A program made the translations under genes and the position numbers. Of a DNA stretch of 64,000 nt, positions 15,820 through 23,719 are shown one piece after another. Numbering within the stretch: the stretch's first letter is position 1; the number at the start of each line of letters is the position of its first letter. The notes beneath the pieces were generated by a model. The model had not been told where the DNA came from and made no database searches. It was given only the letters and a program-made list of their open reading frames with translations. This stretch comes from Aminivibrio pyruvatiphilus (GTDB lineage Bacteria > Synergistota > Synergistia > Synergistales > Aminobacteriaceae): the NCBI RefSeq assembly GCF_004366815.1, contig NZ_SORI01000005.1:1-64000 (forward strand), read 5' to 3'.

Positions 15820-17235
15820 CTACCCCTTGCTCCTGAGCGCCTCCGCCGAAGCCTTCAGGGCTTCTTCGAGGCGGCCTGTCATCTCGTCCAGCTCTTCCTT
15901 GGTGGAGACCAGGGGAGGGGCGAAAAGGAACTGGTCTCCGGCGACTCCCGCGATCTGCCCTGTTCCGGGATAGATCACGAGCCCTCTCTTCATGCACTCC
16001 TCTGTGACGAAGGCAGCGGTCTTCAGCGACGCGGGGAAGGGGGCTCTGGTCGCCTTGTCGGCCACGAGTTCGATGCCCCGCATGAGCCCCATGCCACGAA
16101 CCTCTCCCACGATGGGGATGTCAAGCAGGGCGGGGATTTTTTCGTCGAACTGCCTGCCCCGTTCAGCCGCGTTTTCGAACACATTGTTCTTCTTCATGTA
16201 CCTGATGGTCGCGGTAACGGCGGCGGCGGTGACAGGGTTGCCGTTGTAGGTATGCCCGTGCTGGAAAGCGCCGCTTCCGTCCCGGATGGTCTCGGCGATT
16301 TCCTTCTTTACGATCATGGCGCCCACGGCGGCGTATCCGCCTGAAAGGGCTTTCGCCGAGCAGATGATGTCCGGCGTCACGTTCCAGTGCTGTGTGCAGA
16401 ATGCTTTCCCCGTCCTGCCCATTCCGGTCATGATTTCGTCGGCCACCAGCAGCACGTCGTATTTCGAGCAGATCTCCCTGACGATGGGCCAGTACTCCTT
16501 CGGAGGGTGAAGGGCGCCCACCGTGGACCCCACGATGGGCTCGGCGAAGAATGCCGCCACCGACTCGGGGCCTAGCCTGAGAATCTCGGTCTCGAGGGAG
16601 CGGGCGCAGGCTACGCCGCAGTCGGGGTACTTCAGGTTCAGGGGGCATCTGTAGCAGTAGTGGGCGCAGATCTTCGGGCTTTCTTTGAAAAGGGGGGCGA
16701 AGGTCCGCCTCCGTCCCATGCTTCCGGCGAGACCCATGGTTCCCACGGTGCTCCCGTGGTAGGAGTTCCACCGGGCGATCATCTCGAACTTGCCGGAGCC
16801 GTTCCCGTCACGCTCCACGAAGTACTGCCGGGCGATCTTCATGGCCGATTCGATGGCCTCGCTTCCTCCGCTGACGAACCAGACGTAGTCGAGTCCCTCC
16901 TGGGTGAGAGATGCCACTTCCTCTGCCGCCTCGATGGAGACCGTGTTGTTCCAGCGGGAGGGATGGGCAAACTCCATGGTGAGAAGCTGCTGGTACATGG
17001 CGTCGGCTATTTCCTTCACGCCGTGGCCTATGCTCGAAAGCAGGGCGCCGCAACATCCATCAAAGTATGCGTTGCCCTCCTCGTCGTACAGGTACACTCC
17101 CTCGCCGCGCACGGCGGTCCGCAGATTTCCTTTGAAGCTTCTCGGAATCAGATGTCCAAGATCCACCGAAAAATCAGCTCCTTTCTGTATAAGTTTCTGA
17201 AACAATAAGCGCTGCAGCAGTTCTTTCTTTTTCAT
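15820..17235 (-). CDS. Class III PLP-dependent aminotransferase
   Basis: A 471-residue fold-type I aminotransferase of the ornithine/GABA/beta-amino acid class. FVSGGSEAIESAMK binds the PLP phosphate, ADEIMTGMGR contains the Asp that holds the PLP ring nitrogen, and the Schiff-base Lys is in SAKALSGGY. A short cysteine cluster (CYRCPLNLKYPDCGVAC) is unusual and could be a metal site. The real start may be GTG 17166 (MDLGHLIPRSFKG), which has AAAGGAG 11 bp upstream. In this operon it probably removes the amino group from an imported amino acid. The substrate is unknown. Confidence 0.9.
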   Translation of the reverse strand: MKKKELLQRLLFQKLIQKGADFSVDLGHLIPRSFKGNLRTAVRGEGVYLYDEEGNAYFDGCCGALLSSIGHGVKEIADAMYQQLLTMEFAHPSRWNNTVSIEAAEEVASLTQEGLDYVWFVSGGSEAIESAMKIARQYFVERDGNGSGKFEMIARWNSYHGSTVGTMGLAGSMGRRRTFAPLFKESPKICAHYCYRCPLNLKYPDCGVACARSLETEILRLGPESVAAFFAEPIVGSTVGALHPPKEYWPIVREICSKYDVLLVADEIMTGMGRTGKAFCTQHWNVTPDIICSAKALSGGYAAVGAMIVKKEIAETIRDGSGAFQHGHTYNGNPVTAAAVTATIRYMKKNNVFENAAERGRQFDEKIPALLDIPIVGEVRGMGLMRGIELVADKATRAPFPASLKTAAFVTEECMKRGLVIYPGTGQIAGVAGDQFLFAPPLVSTKEELDEMTGRLEEALKASAEALRSKG

Positions 17236-17288
17236 ACCCCCTTTGGGAGGCCCGAGGCCCGCTAATGAATTCCTGCCTGAAAAGGGCG

Positions 17289-18143
17289 CTACGGCAGGGG
17301 CTTCATCCTGTCGGGAATGTAGATTCCCTCCTGTCTCCAGTGCCGTTCGAGCGTTTCAAGCTTTTCCGTGACGCCGGTGCCGAGGCTCCGGGCCACGGAG
17401 AGAATGAGGCAGTTGAGCAGGCTCATGGGAGCGGCGAAGGAGTCGATGAAGGACACCGGCTTGTAGGGAGCCGTGACCACGTATTTTGATTTTGCGGCCA
17501 GGGGGCTGGTGAGGTCGTTGGTGACGGAGGCGGTTGTCAGTCCGAGCTTCTCAGCCGTTTCGAGCACGTCCACAGTCCAGCGGGAGTACCGTGGAAAGCT
17601 GATGCCGAGCACCAGGCTGTCTGCGGGGGCGTTGGCGAGCATTTCGAAAGGCATGTCGGTGCTGATGGTGCGGACGTTGGGAAGAATCCATGAGAGATAG
17701 AAGGAGAGGTAGCAGACCAGGGAAGAGGAACTCCGGTACCCGGCGAGATATACCGCGCCGGCTTCGGCCATGGCCTGCCCGAGGGCGTCGAGTTCCGCGG
17801 AGGGAACGGAGGTGAGGGCTGCGGACAGGGTTTCCATGTCCTTGCGGAGGGCGCGCTCGTAGAGGTCGCTTTCAGGGGAGGTGCCGTAGTCCTTGATCCG
17901 TTCCAGGGTGGAGAGATGGTCGATGAGGCTGCTGGTCATTTCGGAACGGAGCTGCAGGTAGCCTGAATAGCCGAGGAGGTGGGAGAGCCGGATGACCGTG
18001 GTCTCGCTCACGCCGACCCGCTCGCCGAGCTGGGACGCCGTGAGGAAAGCGGCTTCTTTCCGGTGGTCCAGAAGGAACCGCGCCACCGCCGCCTGGCCGG
18101 GGGTCATTTCTTTCAATCGGAGAGTAATCCGTTCTTTCAGCAT
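17289..18143 (-). CDS. RpiR/MurR-family transcriptional regulator
   Basis: A 284-residue regulator with an N-terminal HTH of the RpiR type (LTASQLGERVGVSETTVIRL, about residues 35-55) and a C-terminal SIS-like domain. The SIS ligand site is weakly conserved (VYLAGYRSSSSLVCYL). The start at 18143 has AAGGAGGTCCC; an upstream ATG (18173) lacks a site. It is the first gene of the operon containing the aminotransferase, TRAP transporter, CoA-transferase and thiolase, with only 53 bp before the aminotransferase, so it probably controls its own operon. Confidence 0.9.
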   Translation of the reverse strand: MLKERITLRLKEMTPGQAAVARFLLDHRKEAAFLTASQLGERVGVSETTVIRLSHLLGYSGYLQLRSEMTSSLIDHLSTLERIKDYGTSPESDLYERALRKDMETLSAALTSVPSAELDALGQAMAEAGAVYLAGYRSSSSLVCYLSFYLSWILPNVRTISTDMPFEMLANAPADSLVLGISFPRYSRWTVDVLETAEKLGLTTASVTNDLTSPLAAKSKYVVTAPYKPVSFIDSFAAPMSLLNCLILSVARSLGTGVTEKLETLERHWRQEGIYIPDRMKPLP

Positions 18144-18206
18144 GGGACCTCCTTCTTGAAGGAAAAGCGCCAATAAAATGACAGATAAGAAGTTTTTCCT
18201 TCACGG

Positions 18207-18235
18207 ATAATAAACGAAAAAATCTGCAGTGTCAA
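18207..18235 (-). promoter_or_regulatory. Promoter of the rpiR-aminotransferase operon
   Basis: On the minus strand TTGACA (18235-18230) and TATTAT (18212-18207) are separated by 17 bp. The leader to the rpiR start is about 55 nt. Two tandem 12-bp repeats touch the upstream side of the -35 box. Confidence 0.85.
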
Positions 18236-18240
18236 ATTTT

Positions 18241-18264
18241 GATGTGCCTTTTGATGTGCCTTTT
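18241..18264. repeat. Tandem 12-bp direct repeat beside the rpiR promoter
   Basis: GATGTGCCTTTT occurs twice without a gap (18241-18252 and 18253-18264), preceded by another TTTT. On the minus strand the repeats lie just upstream of the TTGACA box. They are a likely binding site for the RpiR regulator or an activator. They also lie about 25 bp upstream of the divergent plus-strand promoter. Confidence 0.7.
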
Positions 18265-18288
18265 TCAGGTAGTCCGGGGGAAACCCGG

Positions 18289-18317
18289 TTGCAAAAAAAG
18301 GGGGGATGGAGGATAAT
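18289..18317 (+). promoter_or_regulatory. Promoter of the small coiled-coil gene
   Basis: TTGCAA (18289-18294) and GATAAT (18312-18317) are separated by 17 bp, pointing towards the gene at 18428. Together with the minus-strand promoter it makes a divergent promoter region around the 12-bp repeats. Confidence 0.55.
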
Positions 18318-18427
18318 ATGTACAAATTACGCAGTTTTTTCTGTCGAAATATGGAGAGCGAACAGGGCCCCGGAGTACTCCGTGGCCTTGTGTATTATTC
18401 CGCCGTTCTCCGTCGGAGAGGGGGGAA

Positions 18428-18679
18428 ATGACTGTGAGCAGGGCTTTTGTCAAGGAAAACGAAGACCAGGAAAGCTATCTTGAATGGCAAAAGCTTCTTC
18501 GGGACAGGGAAGAGCTTCTGCGGATCCTGGAGAAGAAGAAAAAATACCTTCAGGACGATCCCGCAGCCGCGAAAATTCCCGAGAAGAAGAGGAAGGAAAT
18601 GGCGGCGAAGTACGAGGCCGAAGCCGAAGAGGTACGCAGGCTGCTGGAAGAAATGCTGGAAGAGACAAGGACGCCGTGA
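18428..18679 (+). CDS. Small coiled-coil protein of unknown function
   Basis: An 83-residue protein, almost entirely charged helix (LRDREELLRILEKKKKYLQ, then KKRKEMAAKYEAEAEEVRRL), consistent with a coiled coil. No signal peptide, membrane segment or known domain is seen. AGAGGGGGGAA precedes the ATG, an upstream promoter is plausible, and an exceptionally strong terminator follows, so it looks like a single-gene transcription unit. Function unknown. Confidence 0.75.
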   Translation: MTVSRAFVKENEDQESYLEWQKLLRDREELLRILEKKKKYLQDDPAAAKIPEKKRKEMAAKYEAEAEEVRRLLEEMLEETRTP

Positions 18680-18702
18680 TCTTCGCTGCCTGAGAAGCAG
18701 GA

Positions 18703-18756
18703 GAGCACCGGGAGCCGGGGACGGTTTCATCCCCGGCTCCCGGTGCTCATTTTTTG
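18703..18756 (+). terminator. Very strong intrinsic terminator
   Basis: An 18-bp perfect stem (18703-18720 with 18731-18748) starting GAGCACCGGG is followed by ATTTTTT. It ends the transcript of the small coiled-coil gene and faces the end of the second rpiR gene. Confidence 0.92.
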
Positions 18757-18769
18757 CGGCGTCACTGGG

Positions 18770-19618
18770 TCATTCGTCCCGTGTACCGTGCTCCGCGATG
18801 AACCCCAGCGCCTCGTCCATGTGTTCCATCGCTTCCGCGCCTCTTTGTGATCCGATGCAGGCGCACAGCGTATCCACGATCAGCAGCTGGGCCAGCCGGG
18901 CCACCACCGCTTCCCTGTGGTACACGGCCTCTTCGCTGGAAACCACCAGAGCCGCGTCGCAGAGCTTCGCTATGGGACTTTCTCCGTAGCTGGTGACCGC
19001 TATGGTCCCGGCGCCCCGTTCCTTCCCTATCTGGAGAGCGCGCAGCATGCCCGTTGTCCGGCCTGAATGGGATATGACGATCATCGCGTCCTCCCGGCCC
19101 AGGCGGGAGGCGGAAATGGCGCCGATGATGGGGTCGCTGAAAGCAGCGGCATTCAGTCCGATGCGCATGAGCCTGTATGCGGCGTCTCCGGCGATGAATC
19201 CGGAGCCGCCCATCCCGTACACCTCGATTCTCTGCGCTTTCAGAAGCAGTCCGACAGCTTTTTCCAGGGCATCGGGGGAAATGCGGGTGCAGGTGTCAGC
19301 GAAGGTCTTCGAGGCGTTTTCGCTCATTTTTTGAAGGGCGGCAGCGGCGCTGTCGCAGGAATATACGCTTTCAAAAGCGCAGCCCCGGAATTCCTCGGCG
19401 CACATGGCCAGGGCGATTTTGAGTTTTGTAAAGCCGCCGTAGCCCAGGCTGCCGGCAAAATTGATGACGGAGCCGTCCGATACGCCCGCTTTCCACGCAA
19501 GGTATTTCACCGTCATGTTGACGGCCAGCCCGGGATTTTCCAGTATGACATCCGCAATTCTCTTTTCGGCGCCTGACATGGCGTGGTATTTTTCTTTCAT
19601 CCGCTCCAGGGCATTCAT
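18770..19618 (-). CDS. RpiR/MurR-family transcriptional regulator
   Basis: A 282-residue RpiR-type regulator with an N-terminal HTH (VKYLAWKAGVSDGSVINFA) and a C-terminal SIS domain with a good sugar-phosphate site (EVYGMGGSGFIAGDA and ISHSGRTTGML). Its ligand is probably a phosphorylated sugar. The ATG at 19618 overlaps the stop of the upstream MFS transporter gene (ATGA) and has GGAGGG before it; the longer frame lies inside the transporter gene. Transporter and regulator are therefore co-transcribed. Confidence 0.92.
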   Translation of the reverse strand: MNALERMKEKYHAMSGAEKRIADVILENPGLAVNMTVKYLAWKAGVSDGSVINFAGSLGYGGFTKLKIALAMCAEEFRGCAFESVYSCDSAAAALQKMSENASKTFADTCTRISPDALEKAVGLLLKAQRIEVYGMGGSGFIAGDAAYRLMRIGLNAAAFSDPIIGAISASRLGREDAMIVISHSGRTTGMLRALQIGKERGAGTIAVTSYGESPIAKLCDAALVVSSEEAVYHREAVVARLAQLLIVDTLCACIGSQRGAEAMEHMDEALGFIAEHGTRDE

Positions 19619-20835
19619 CTGAAATTTCCCTCCGTACGCAGGAAAGTCCCTGCCCTCCCCAGGCACGACGTTATGGCGAGACCGGCGACGACGATCCACA
19701 TGAAGGGGATTGAGGGCCAACCGAACCGGGCCAGTAAAAAGCCCATGAGGCCCGATGCCGCCGAAGCTCCCGCGTAAATGGAAAAATCAAAGATGCCGAC
19801 GACGGTGGACACCATGTTTCTGCCGGCGAAGGAAAGCGGAAGGAAGGAGATGATGACCCAGGCGGATGCGTTGGCCAGCATGCAGAGCAGCCCGATCAGC
19901 GCCACCATGAGCAGCGGAAGCCCGTCCCCTACGGTGGTCATCAGGGCAGCGCAAAGGACCACAAGGCTCAGCAGCCTGAGGATTGTCGTCCTGCAGTCGT
20001 CGTTTGTTCTCACCAGCATGGCCCTGCCCGTAAAAACCCCCAGGATATTGGCCACAGGCACGACGGCGAGCAGAACGAGAGAGCTGCCCGGCCTGAGGTT
20101 GAGCATCTGCGAGAAAATCGTGGGAGCCCATGCCGCCATGCCTTCCTTGATGAAGCCGATGAGGCAGCACAGCAGGCAAATATGCTGGATTCGCATTCTG
20201 CCCAGATCCGCCAGGGATTGAGAAAAAGCGGGCCGGTTCCGGCCGTCCCGGTGCCCGTGAAATATATCCCCGGCCGGAAGGAGACGTGACATCAGGAGCC
20301 ACAGCGGTATCAGCAGCACCATGATCACGCCGGGGACGGCAAAGTAGACCTGCCAGGAGCGGTGGGCGAACAGAAGCCCAAGGCCTGTCCAGGAAACAAG
20401 TATGCCTATGTTGCTGGCGGTGGACATCACCGTCGACACCATCCTCCGGTTTTCAGCCGGGAAAGAAAAGGAGAGCAGCCGAAGAAACACCCCCCAGAAA
20501 ATGGCCTGGCAAAACCCGTTGACTGCCCAGATGACGGCTATGCTCAAAAAAGAGGAGGAGGCTGCGATGAGAAGATTGGCCGCCGACGTCACCGCCGTGG
20601 CCAGGATGATATACCCGTAGGGGTTGACCCTGTCGCCGATAAAGCCGTTGATCAGCTGGCTGACGGCGTACACGATGAAATAGGTGGAGGCCGCGAGACC
20701 CAGGTATTCCGCCGGCAGGGAAAGACCGTCGGCAAGCTTTGGAAGGGCTGACGCAAAGCTGAGCCTGCAGAGGTACGCCGCGATATAGGTGAACCAGCAC
20801 AAAAACAGCAGCCCGTGACGCTTTGAAAAATTCAT
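19615..20835 (-). CDS. MFS transporter, organophosphate/sugar-type
   Basis: A 406-residue major facilitator with about 12 membrane helices. The start MNFSKRHGLLFLCWFTYIA and the RLSFASALPKL segment resemble the organophosphate:phosphate antiporter group (GlpT/UhpC relatives). The start at 20835 has GGAGGAGGG; 21 extra upstream codons are open but lack a site and would cover the promoter. It is coupled to an RpiR regulator with a sugar-phosphate-type SIS domain, which supports a phosphorylated or sugar-like substrate. The exact substrate is unknown. Confidence 0.85.
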   Translation of the reverse strand: MNFSKRHGLLFLCWFTYIAAYLCRLSFASALPKLADGLSLPAEYLGLAASTYFIVYAVSQLINGFIGDRVNPYGYIILATAVTSAANLLIAASSSFLSIAVIWAVNGFCQAIFWGVFLRLLSFSFPAENRRMVSTVMSTASNIGILVSWTGLGLLFAHRSWQVYFAVPGVIMVLLIPLWLLMSRLLPAGDIFHGHRDGRNRPAFSQSLADLGRMRIQHICLLCCLIGFIKEGMAAWAPTIFSQMLNLRPGSSLVLLAVVPVANILGVFTGRAMLVRTNDDCRTTILRLLSLVVLCAALMTTVGDGLPLLMVALIGLLCMLANASAWVIISFLPLSFAGRNMVSTVVGIFDFSIYAGASAASGLMGFLLARFGWPSIPFMWIVVAGLAITSCLGRAGTFLRTEGNFR

Positions 20836-20869
20836 AATTGCCCTCCTCCCGGATGATGACCCGGCGAGC

Positions 20870-20898
20870 AGTATACGTCCGCCTTCGGGCCATGTCAA
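20870..20898 (-). promoter_or_regulatory. Promoter of the MFS-rpiR pair
   Basis: On the minus strand TTGACA (20898-20893) and TATACT (20875-20870) are separated by 17 bp. Directly upstream lies an extremely AT-rich block (about 20905-20942, with long T and A runs in partial palindromes), a possible UP element or RpiR operator. The rest of the gap to 21085 holds nothing recognised. Confidence 0.82.
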
Positions 20899-21084
20899 TG
20901 AGTTAAAATCAATAAAAATTTTTTTAATGAATTTTTTTTATTCCGTTGGTGAGCCGGGTCTTCTCTCAGACCGGAAGAGAGAAGACGCCGGGAAGTCTCC
21001 GGAGCGGTTATTCGGGAAGACTGCGGATGTAGAGAAAAGTGAATCTATGATACGCTGTCTTCGTGAAACGGAGGTGGTTGAACC

Positions 21085-21996
21085 ATGGACAGGAGAGAAT
21101 TTCTGAAGAAAACGGCGGCTCTCGGCCTCGGAGGGGCGGCTTTGCTGCTTCCGGGGAGCGTCAGGAGAGTCCTCGGCGCCCGGGAAGGGCTGCCCGGGCT
21201 CGCCGCGGTGAGGGGAGGAGAGCCGGGAGAGATGTTCGACCGGGGGGTGGCTGCCCTCGGGGGAATGGAACGGTTTGTGAAAAAAGGCCAGACAGTGGTG
21301 ATCAAACCCAACATGTCATGGGACGTCCCTCCCGAGAGAGGAGGGAACACCAACCCCGGGCTGGTGGAGCGGATCGTCCGCCGCTGCCTGGAGGCAGGGG
21401 CGTCCAGGGTCTATGCCTTCGATCACACCTGCGACCTGTGGCGGAACAGCTACCGGAACAGCGGCGTGGAGGATGCGGTGAAGCGCGGAGGAGGGGTGGC
21501 CGTCCCGGCTGATACCTCGGGATATTACCAGAAGGTACCCCTTCCCGGAGGAAGGGCCCTGAAGGAAACTGCCGTTCACGAGCTCATGATCGAATGCGAC
21601 GTGTTCATCAACGTCCCCGTGCTGAAGCACCACGGGGGGGCGGGCATCACCATGGGCATGAAGAATCTCATGGGTACGGTGTGGAACCGGGGCGAATTTC
21701 ACTCGAAGGGGCTTCACCAGTGCATCGCCGATGTCTCCCTGTTCCGGAAGCCGGCCCTGACGGTTATCGACGCCTACCGTATGATGACCCGCAACGGCCC
21801 GAGGGGTACGTCCGAGGGGGATGTCACCCTGCTCAAGGCCCAGATACTGTCCACGGACATCGTGGCCGGGGATGCGGCGGCGGCGAGGATCTTCGGCGCC
21901 GATCCGAAGAACGTGTCCTACATCCGGAGCGCCGCCGGGATGGGGATAGGGACCATGGACCTCGAATCTCTGGGGGTGGAGCGGATTGCCCTCTGA
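21085..21996 (+). CDS. DUF362 protein with Tat signal
   Basis: A 303-residue exported protein. The N-terminus MDRREFLKKTAALGLGGAAL is a twin-arginine signal. The body is a DUF362 domain (VVIKPNMSWDVPPERGGNTN, DVFINVPVLKHHG, GMKNLMGTVWNR). DUF362 proteins often sit beside ferredoxins and may handle a cofactor or metal, but no reaction is established. It is the first gene of a cluster that also encodes a membrane polyferredoxin, TatA and TatC, so its own export machinery is encoded next to it. It overlaps the next gene by 11 bp. Confidence 0.88.
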   Translation: MDRREFLKKTAALGLGGAALLLPGSVRRVLGAREGLPGLAAVRGGEPGEMFDRGVAALGGMERFVKKGQTVVIKPNMSWDVPPERGGNTNPGLVERIVRRCLEAGASRVYAFDHTCDLWRNSYRNSGVEDAVKRGGGVAVPADTSGYYQKVPLPGGRALKETAVHELMIECDVFINVPVLKHHGGAGITMGMKNLMGTVWNRGEFHSKGLHQCIADVSLFRKPALTVIDAYRMMTRNGPRGTSEGDVTLLKAQILSTDIVAGDAAAARIFGADPKNVSYIRSAAGMGIGTMDLESLGVERIAL

Positions 21997-23503
21997 GAGG
22001 CCTCTGCCCGGGAAAAGAGGGCGGGCGGGGAGCGTGCGATTTCTGCTTGCCCTCGCCGTGGCGGTATTGTTTCTCGCCTGGTTTCTTTTCCGGGCCGGCG
22101 AGACGGCTCCTCTGCTGCCGTCGCTGCAGGCAGTTCCCTCCATTCTCCGGTGGTGGGGGGGCGCGGCCGTTCTGGCCCTGGGTGCCCTGTTCGCCGGGAG
22201 GGCATACTGCTCCGTTCTCTGCCCCCTGGGTACCTTCCAGGAGGCGGTATGGCGGGCCGGCCGGCGGCGCCTTTCGGGATACGTTCCCGGATCCCCGGCA
22301 CGGTACTGGATTCTCGCTCTCGTTCTGGCGGCGGGCGCTGCCGGGCTGGCGGCCGTTCCGGCCCTCCTGGACCCCTACGCCGCCTTCGGGAGGGGGGTCA
22401 CCCAGCTCCTCCGCCCCTCCCTGGCCGGCGGGATTGACAGACTCGCCGGTTTCCTCGAGAGCCGCGGTCTGTACGGGGTCATCCACAGGGCGGGGAGCAT
22501 TCCCTTCGTGCCCGGTCTTTTCTGGGGCACCGCCGCCTTCTTCCTGGTCCTGACCCTGTGGTCTCTCCGGAAAGGGCGCCCCTTCTGCGATGGCCTCTGT
22601 CCGGTGGGAACCTTCCTCGGGTTCTTCTCCCGGTCATCCCTTCTCTCAATCCGGTTTTCCGGAGAGAGCTGCACCGGCTGCGGCCTGTGCGGCACCGTCT
22701 GTCCCCAGGAGTGCATCTCCGTGGAGGAGCGGAAGGTGGACGCCGACAGGTGCGTTCTCTGTCTCCGGTGCGTGGATGCCTGCCGGGGAGGGGGCCTCGC
22801 CCTTTCCTTCGGCGGTTCGGGGGAAAGCCTGTCCAGGAGAGGCCTGCTCCGGATAGCGGCCGGGACCCTCGCCGCTCTCGGAGTTGCCTTCTGGAGCTCG
22901 AAGAAGGATGACACCGTCGCTGCGGCCGCTTCGTCGTGGGATGAAAAGCTCCCCGTCTCCCCTCCGGGGTCGAAGAGCCGGGGAAACTTCTCGAAAAAGT
23001 GCGTGGCCTGCACTGCCTGTGTGGTGGCCTGTCCTGCGGGGATTCTCCGTCCGTCCCTGGGTGAATGGGGGCCGGAGGGTCTTTTCCAGCCCGTCCTTGA
23101 CTACGGGAGGGGATACTGCCAGTATGGATGCACCGCCTGCGGCGACGCCTGCCCCACGGGGGCCATCGAGTCCCTGGAACCGGGAGAAAAACAGCTCGTT
23201 TCCATCGGGAAGGCCCGCTTCCTTCGGCGGAACTGCATTGTCCGGAAATATGGGACTGCCTGCGGCGCCTGCTCGGAACACTGCCCCACCCAGGCGATGC
23301 GCATGGTTCCCTTCAGGGGGAGCCTGACCATCCCCGAGCTGGACACTGCCGTCTGTCTCGGGTGCGGGGCCTGCGAATACGCCTGCCCGGCGGAGCCGAA
23401 GGCAGTCACCGTGTCGGGGCTCGCAGTGCACGGGAAGATCCGTCCCGTATCCGGCGGAAACGAGGGGCCCACAGTGGCCCCCCTGGAAGATTTTCCATTT
23501 TAA
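21986..23503 (+). CDS. NapH/NapG-like fused membrane ferredoxin
   Basis: A 505-residue iron-sulfur protein. Residues 1-215 form a NapH-like membrane domain with about four helices and the motifs CSVLCPLG and CDGLCPVG. Two 4Fe-4S sites follow (CTGCGLCGTVCP, CVLCLRCVDAC). Then SRRGLLRIAAGTL (about residue 282) resembles an internal Tat signal-anchor, after which a NapG-like domain has four more Cys clusters (CVACTACVVACP, CTACGDACP, CGACSEHCP, CLGCGACEYACP). In nitrate reductase systems NapH and NapG are separate quinol-oxidising subunits. The start is a TTG with GGTGGAG upstream, overlapping the DUF362 gene. The electron acceptor is unknown. Confidence 0.85.
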   Translation: MPSERPLPGKRGRAGSVRFLLALAVAVLFLAWFLFRAGETAPLLPSLQAVPSILRWWGGAAVLALGALFAGRAYCSVLCPLGTFQEAVWRAGRRRLSGYVPGSPARYWILALVLAAGAAGLAAVPALLDPYAAFGRGVTQLLRPSLAGGIDRLAGFLESRGLYGVIHRAGSIPFVPGLFWGTAAFFLVLTLWSLRKGRPFCDGLCPVGTFLGFFSRSSLLSIRFSGESCTGCGLCGTVCPQECISVEERKVDADRCVLCLRCVDACRGGGLALSFGGSGESLSRRGLLRIAAGTLAALGVAFWSSKKDDTVAAAASSWDEKLPVSPPGSKSRGNFSKKCVACTACVVACPAGILRPSLGEWGPEGLFQPVLDYGRGYCQYGCTACGDACPTGAIESLEPGEKQLVSIGKARFLRRNCIVRKYGTACGACSEHCPTQAMRMVPFRGSLTIPELDTAVCLGCGACEYACPAEPKAVTVSGLAVHGKIRPVSGGNEGPTVAPLEDFPF

Positions 23504-23527
23504 CCGGCAGAGAACGGAGATGACGGC

Positions 23528-23719
23528 ATGAATCTCGGAATGGGAGAAATACTTCTGCTGCTTGCCCTTGCGCTGGTGCTCTTCGGGGCGAAACGGCTGC
23601 CCGAAGTGGGGCGGGCCGTGGGAAGTGCTGTGAAGGAGTTCAAGCGGGGGCTCGAGACCGGCGAATCTCCGGAGAAGAAGGAGAATGGAGAGGATGGGGA
23701 GCCCGGACAGGGAAAATAG
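23528..23719 (+). CDS. tatA: Sec-independent translocase TatA
   Basis: A 63-residue TatA/E protein: one N-terminal membrane helix (GMGEILLLLALALVLFGAKR), the hinge LPEVGRAVGSAVKEFK, then an acidic tail. TatA forms the pore of the twin-arginine system. It lies 24 bp after the fused ferredoxin gene and overlaps the tatC start. No tatB is seen here, as in minimal TatAC systems. Confidence 0.95.
   Translation: MNLGMGEILLLLALALVLFGAKRLPEVGRAVGSAVKEFKRGLETGESPEKKENGEDGEPGQGK

Noticed and set aside
16660..16720. Iron-sulfur site in the aminotransferase
   Set aside because: The cysteine cluster is noticeable, but spacing does not fit a standard ferredoxin motif and the enzyme class does not need one; mentioned only as odd.
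18770..20835. MurNAc-6-phosphate (murQ/murP) utilisation cluster
   Set aside because: RpiR regulators often control such genes, but no etherase or PTS gene is present; the MFS transporter alone does not support it.
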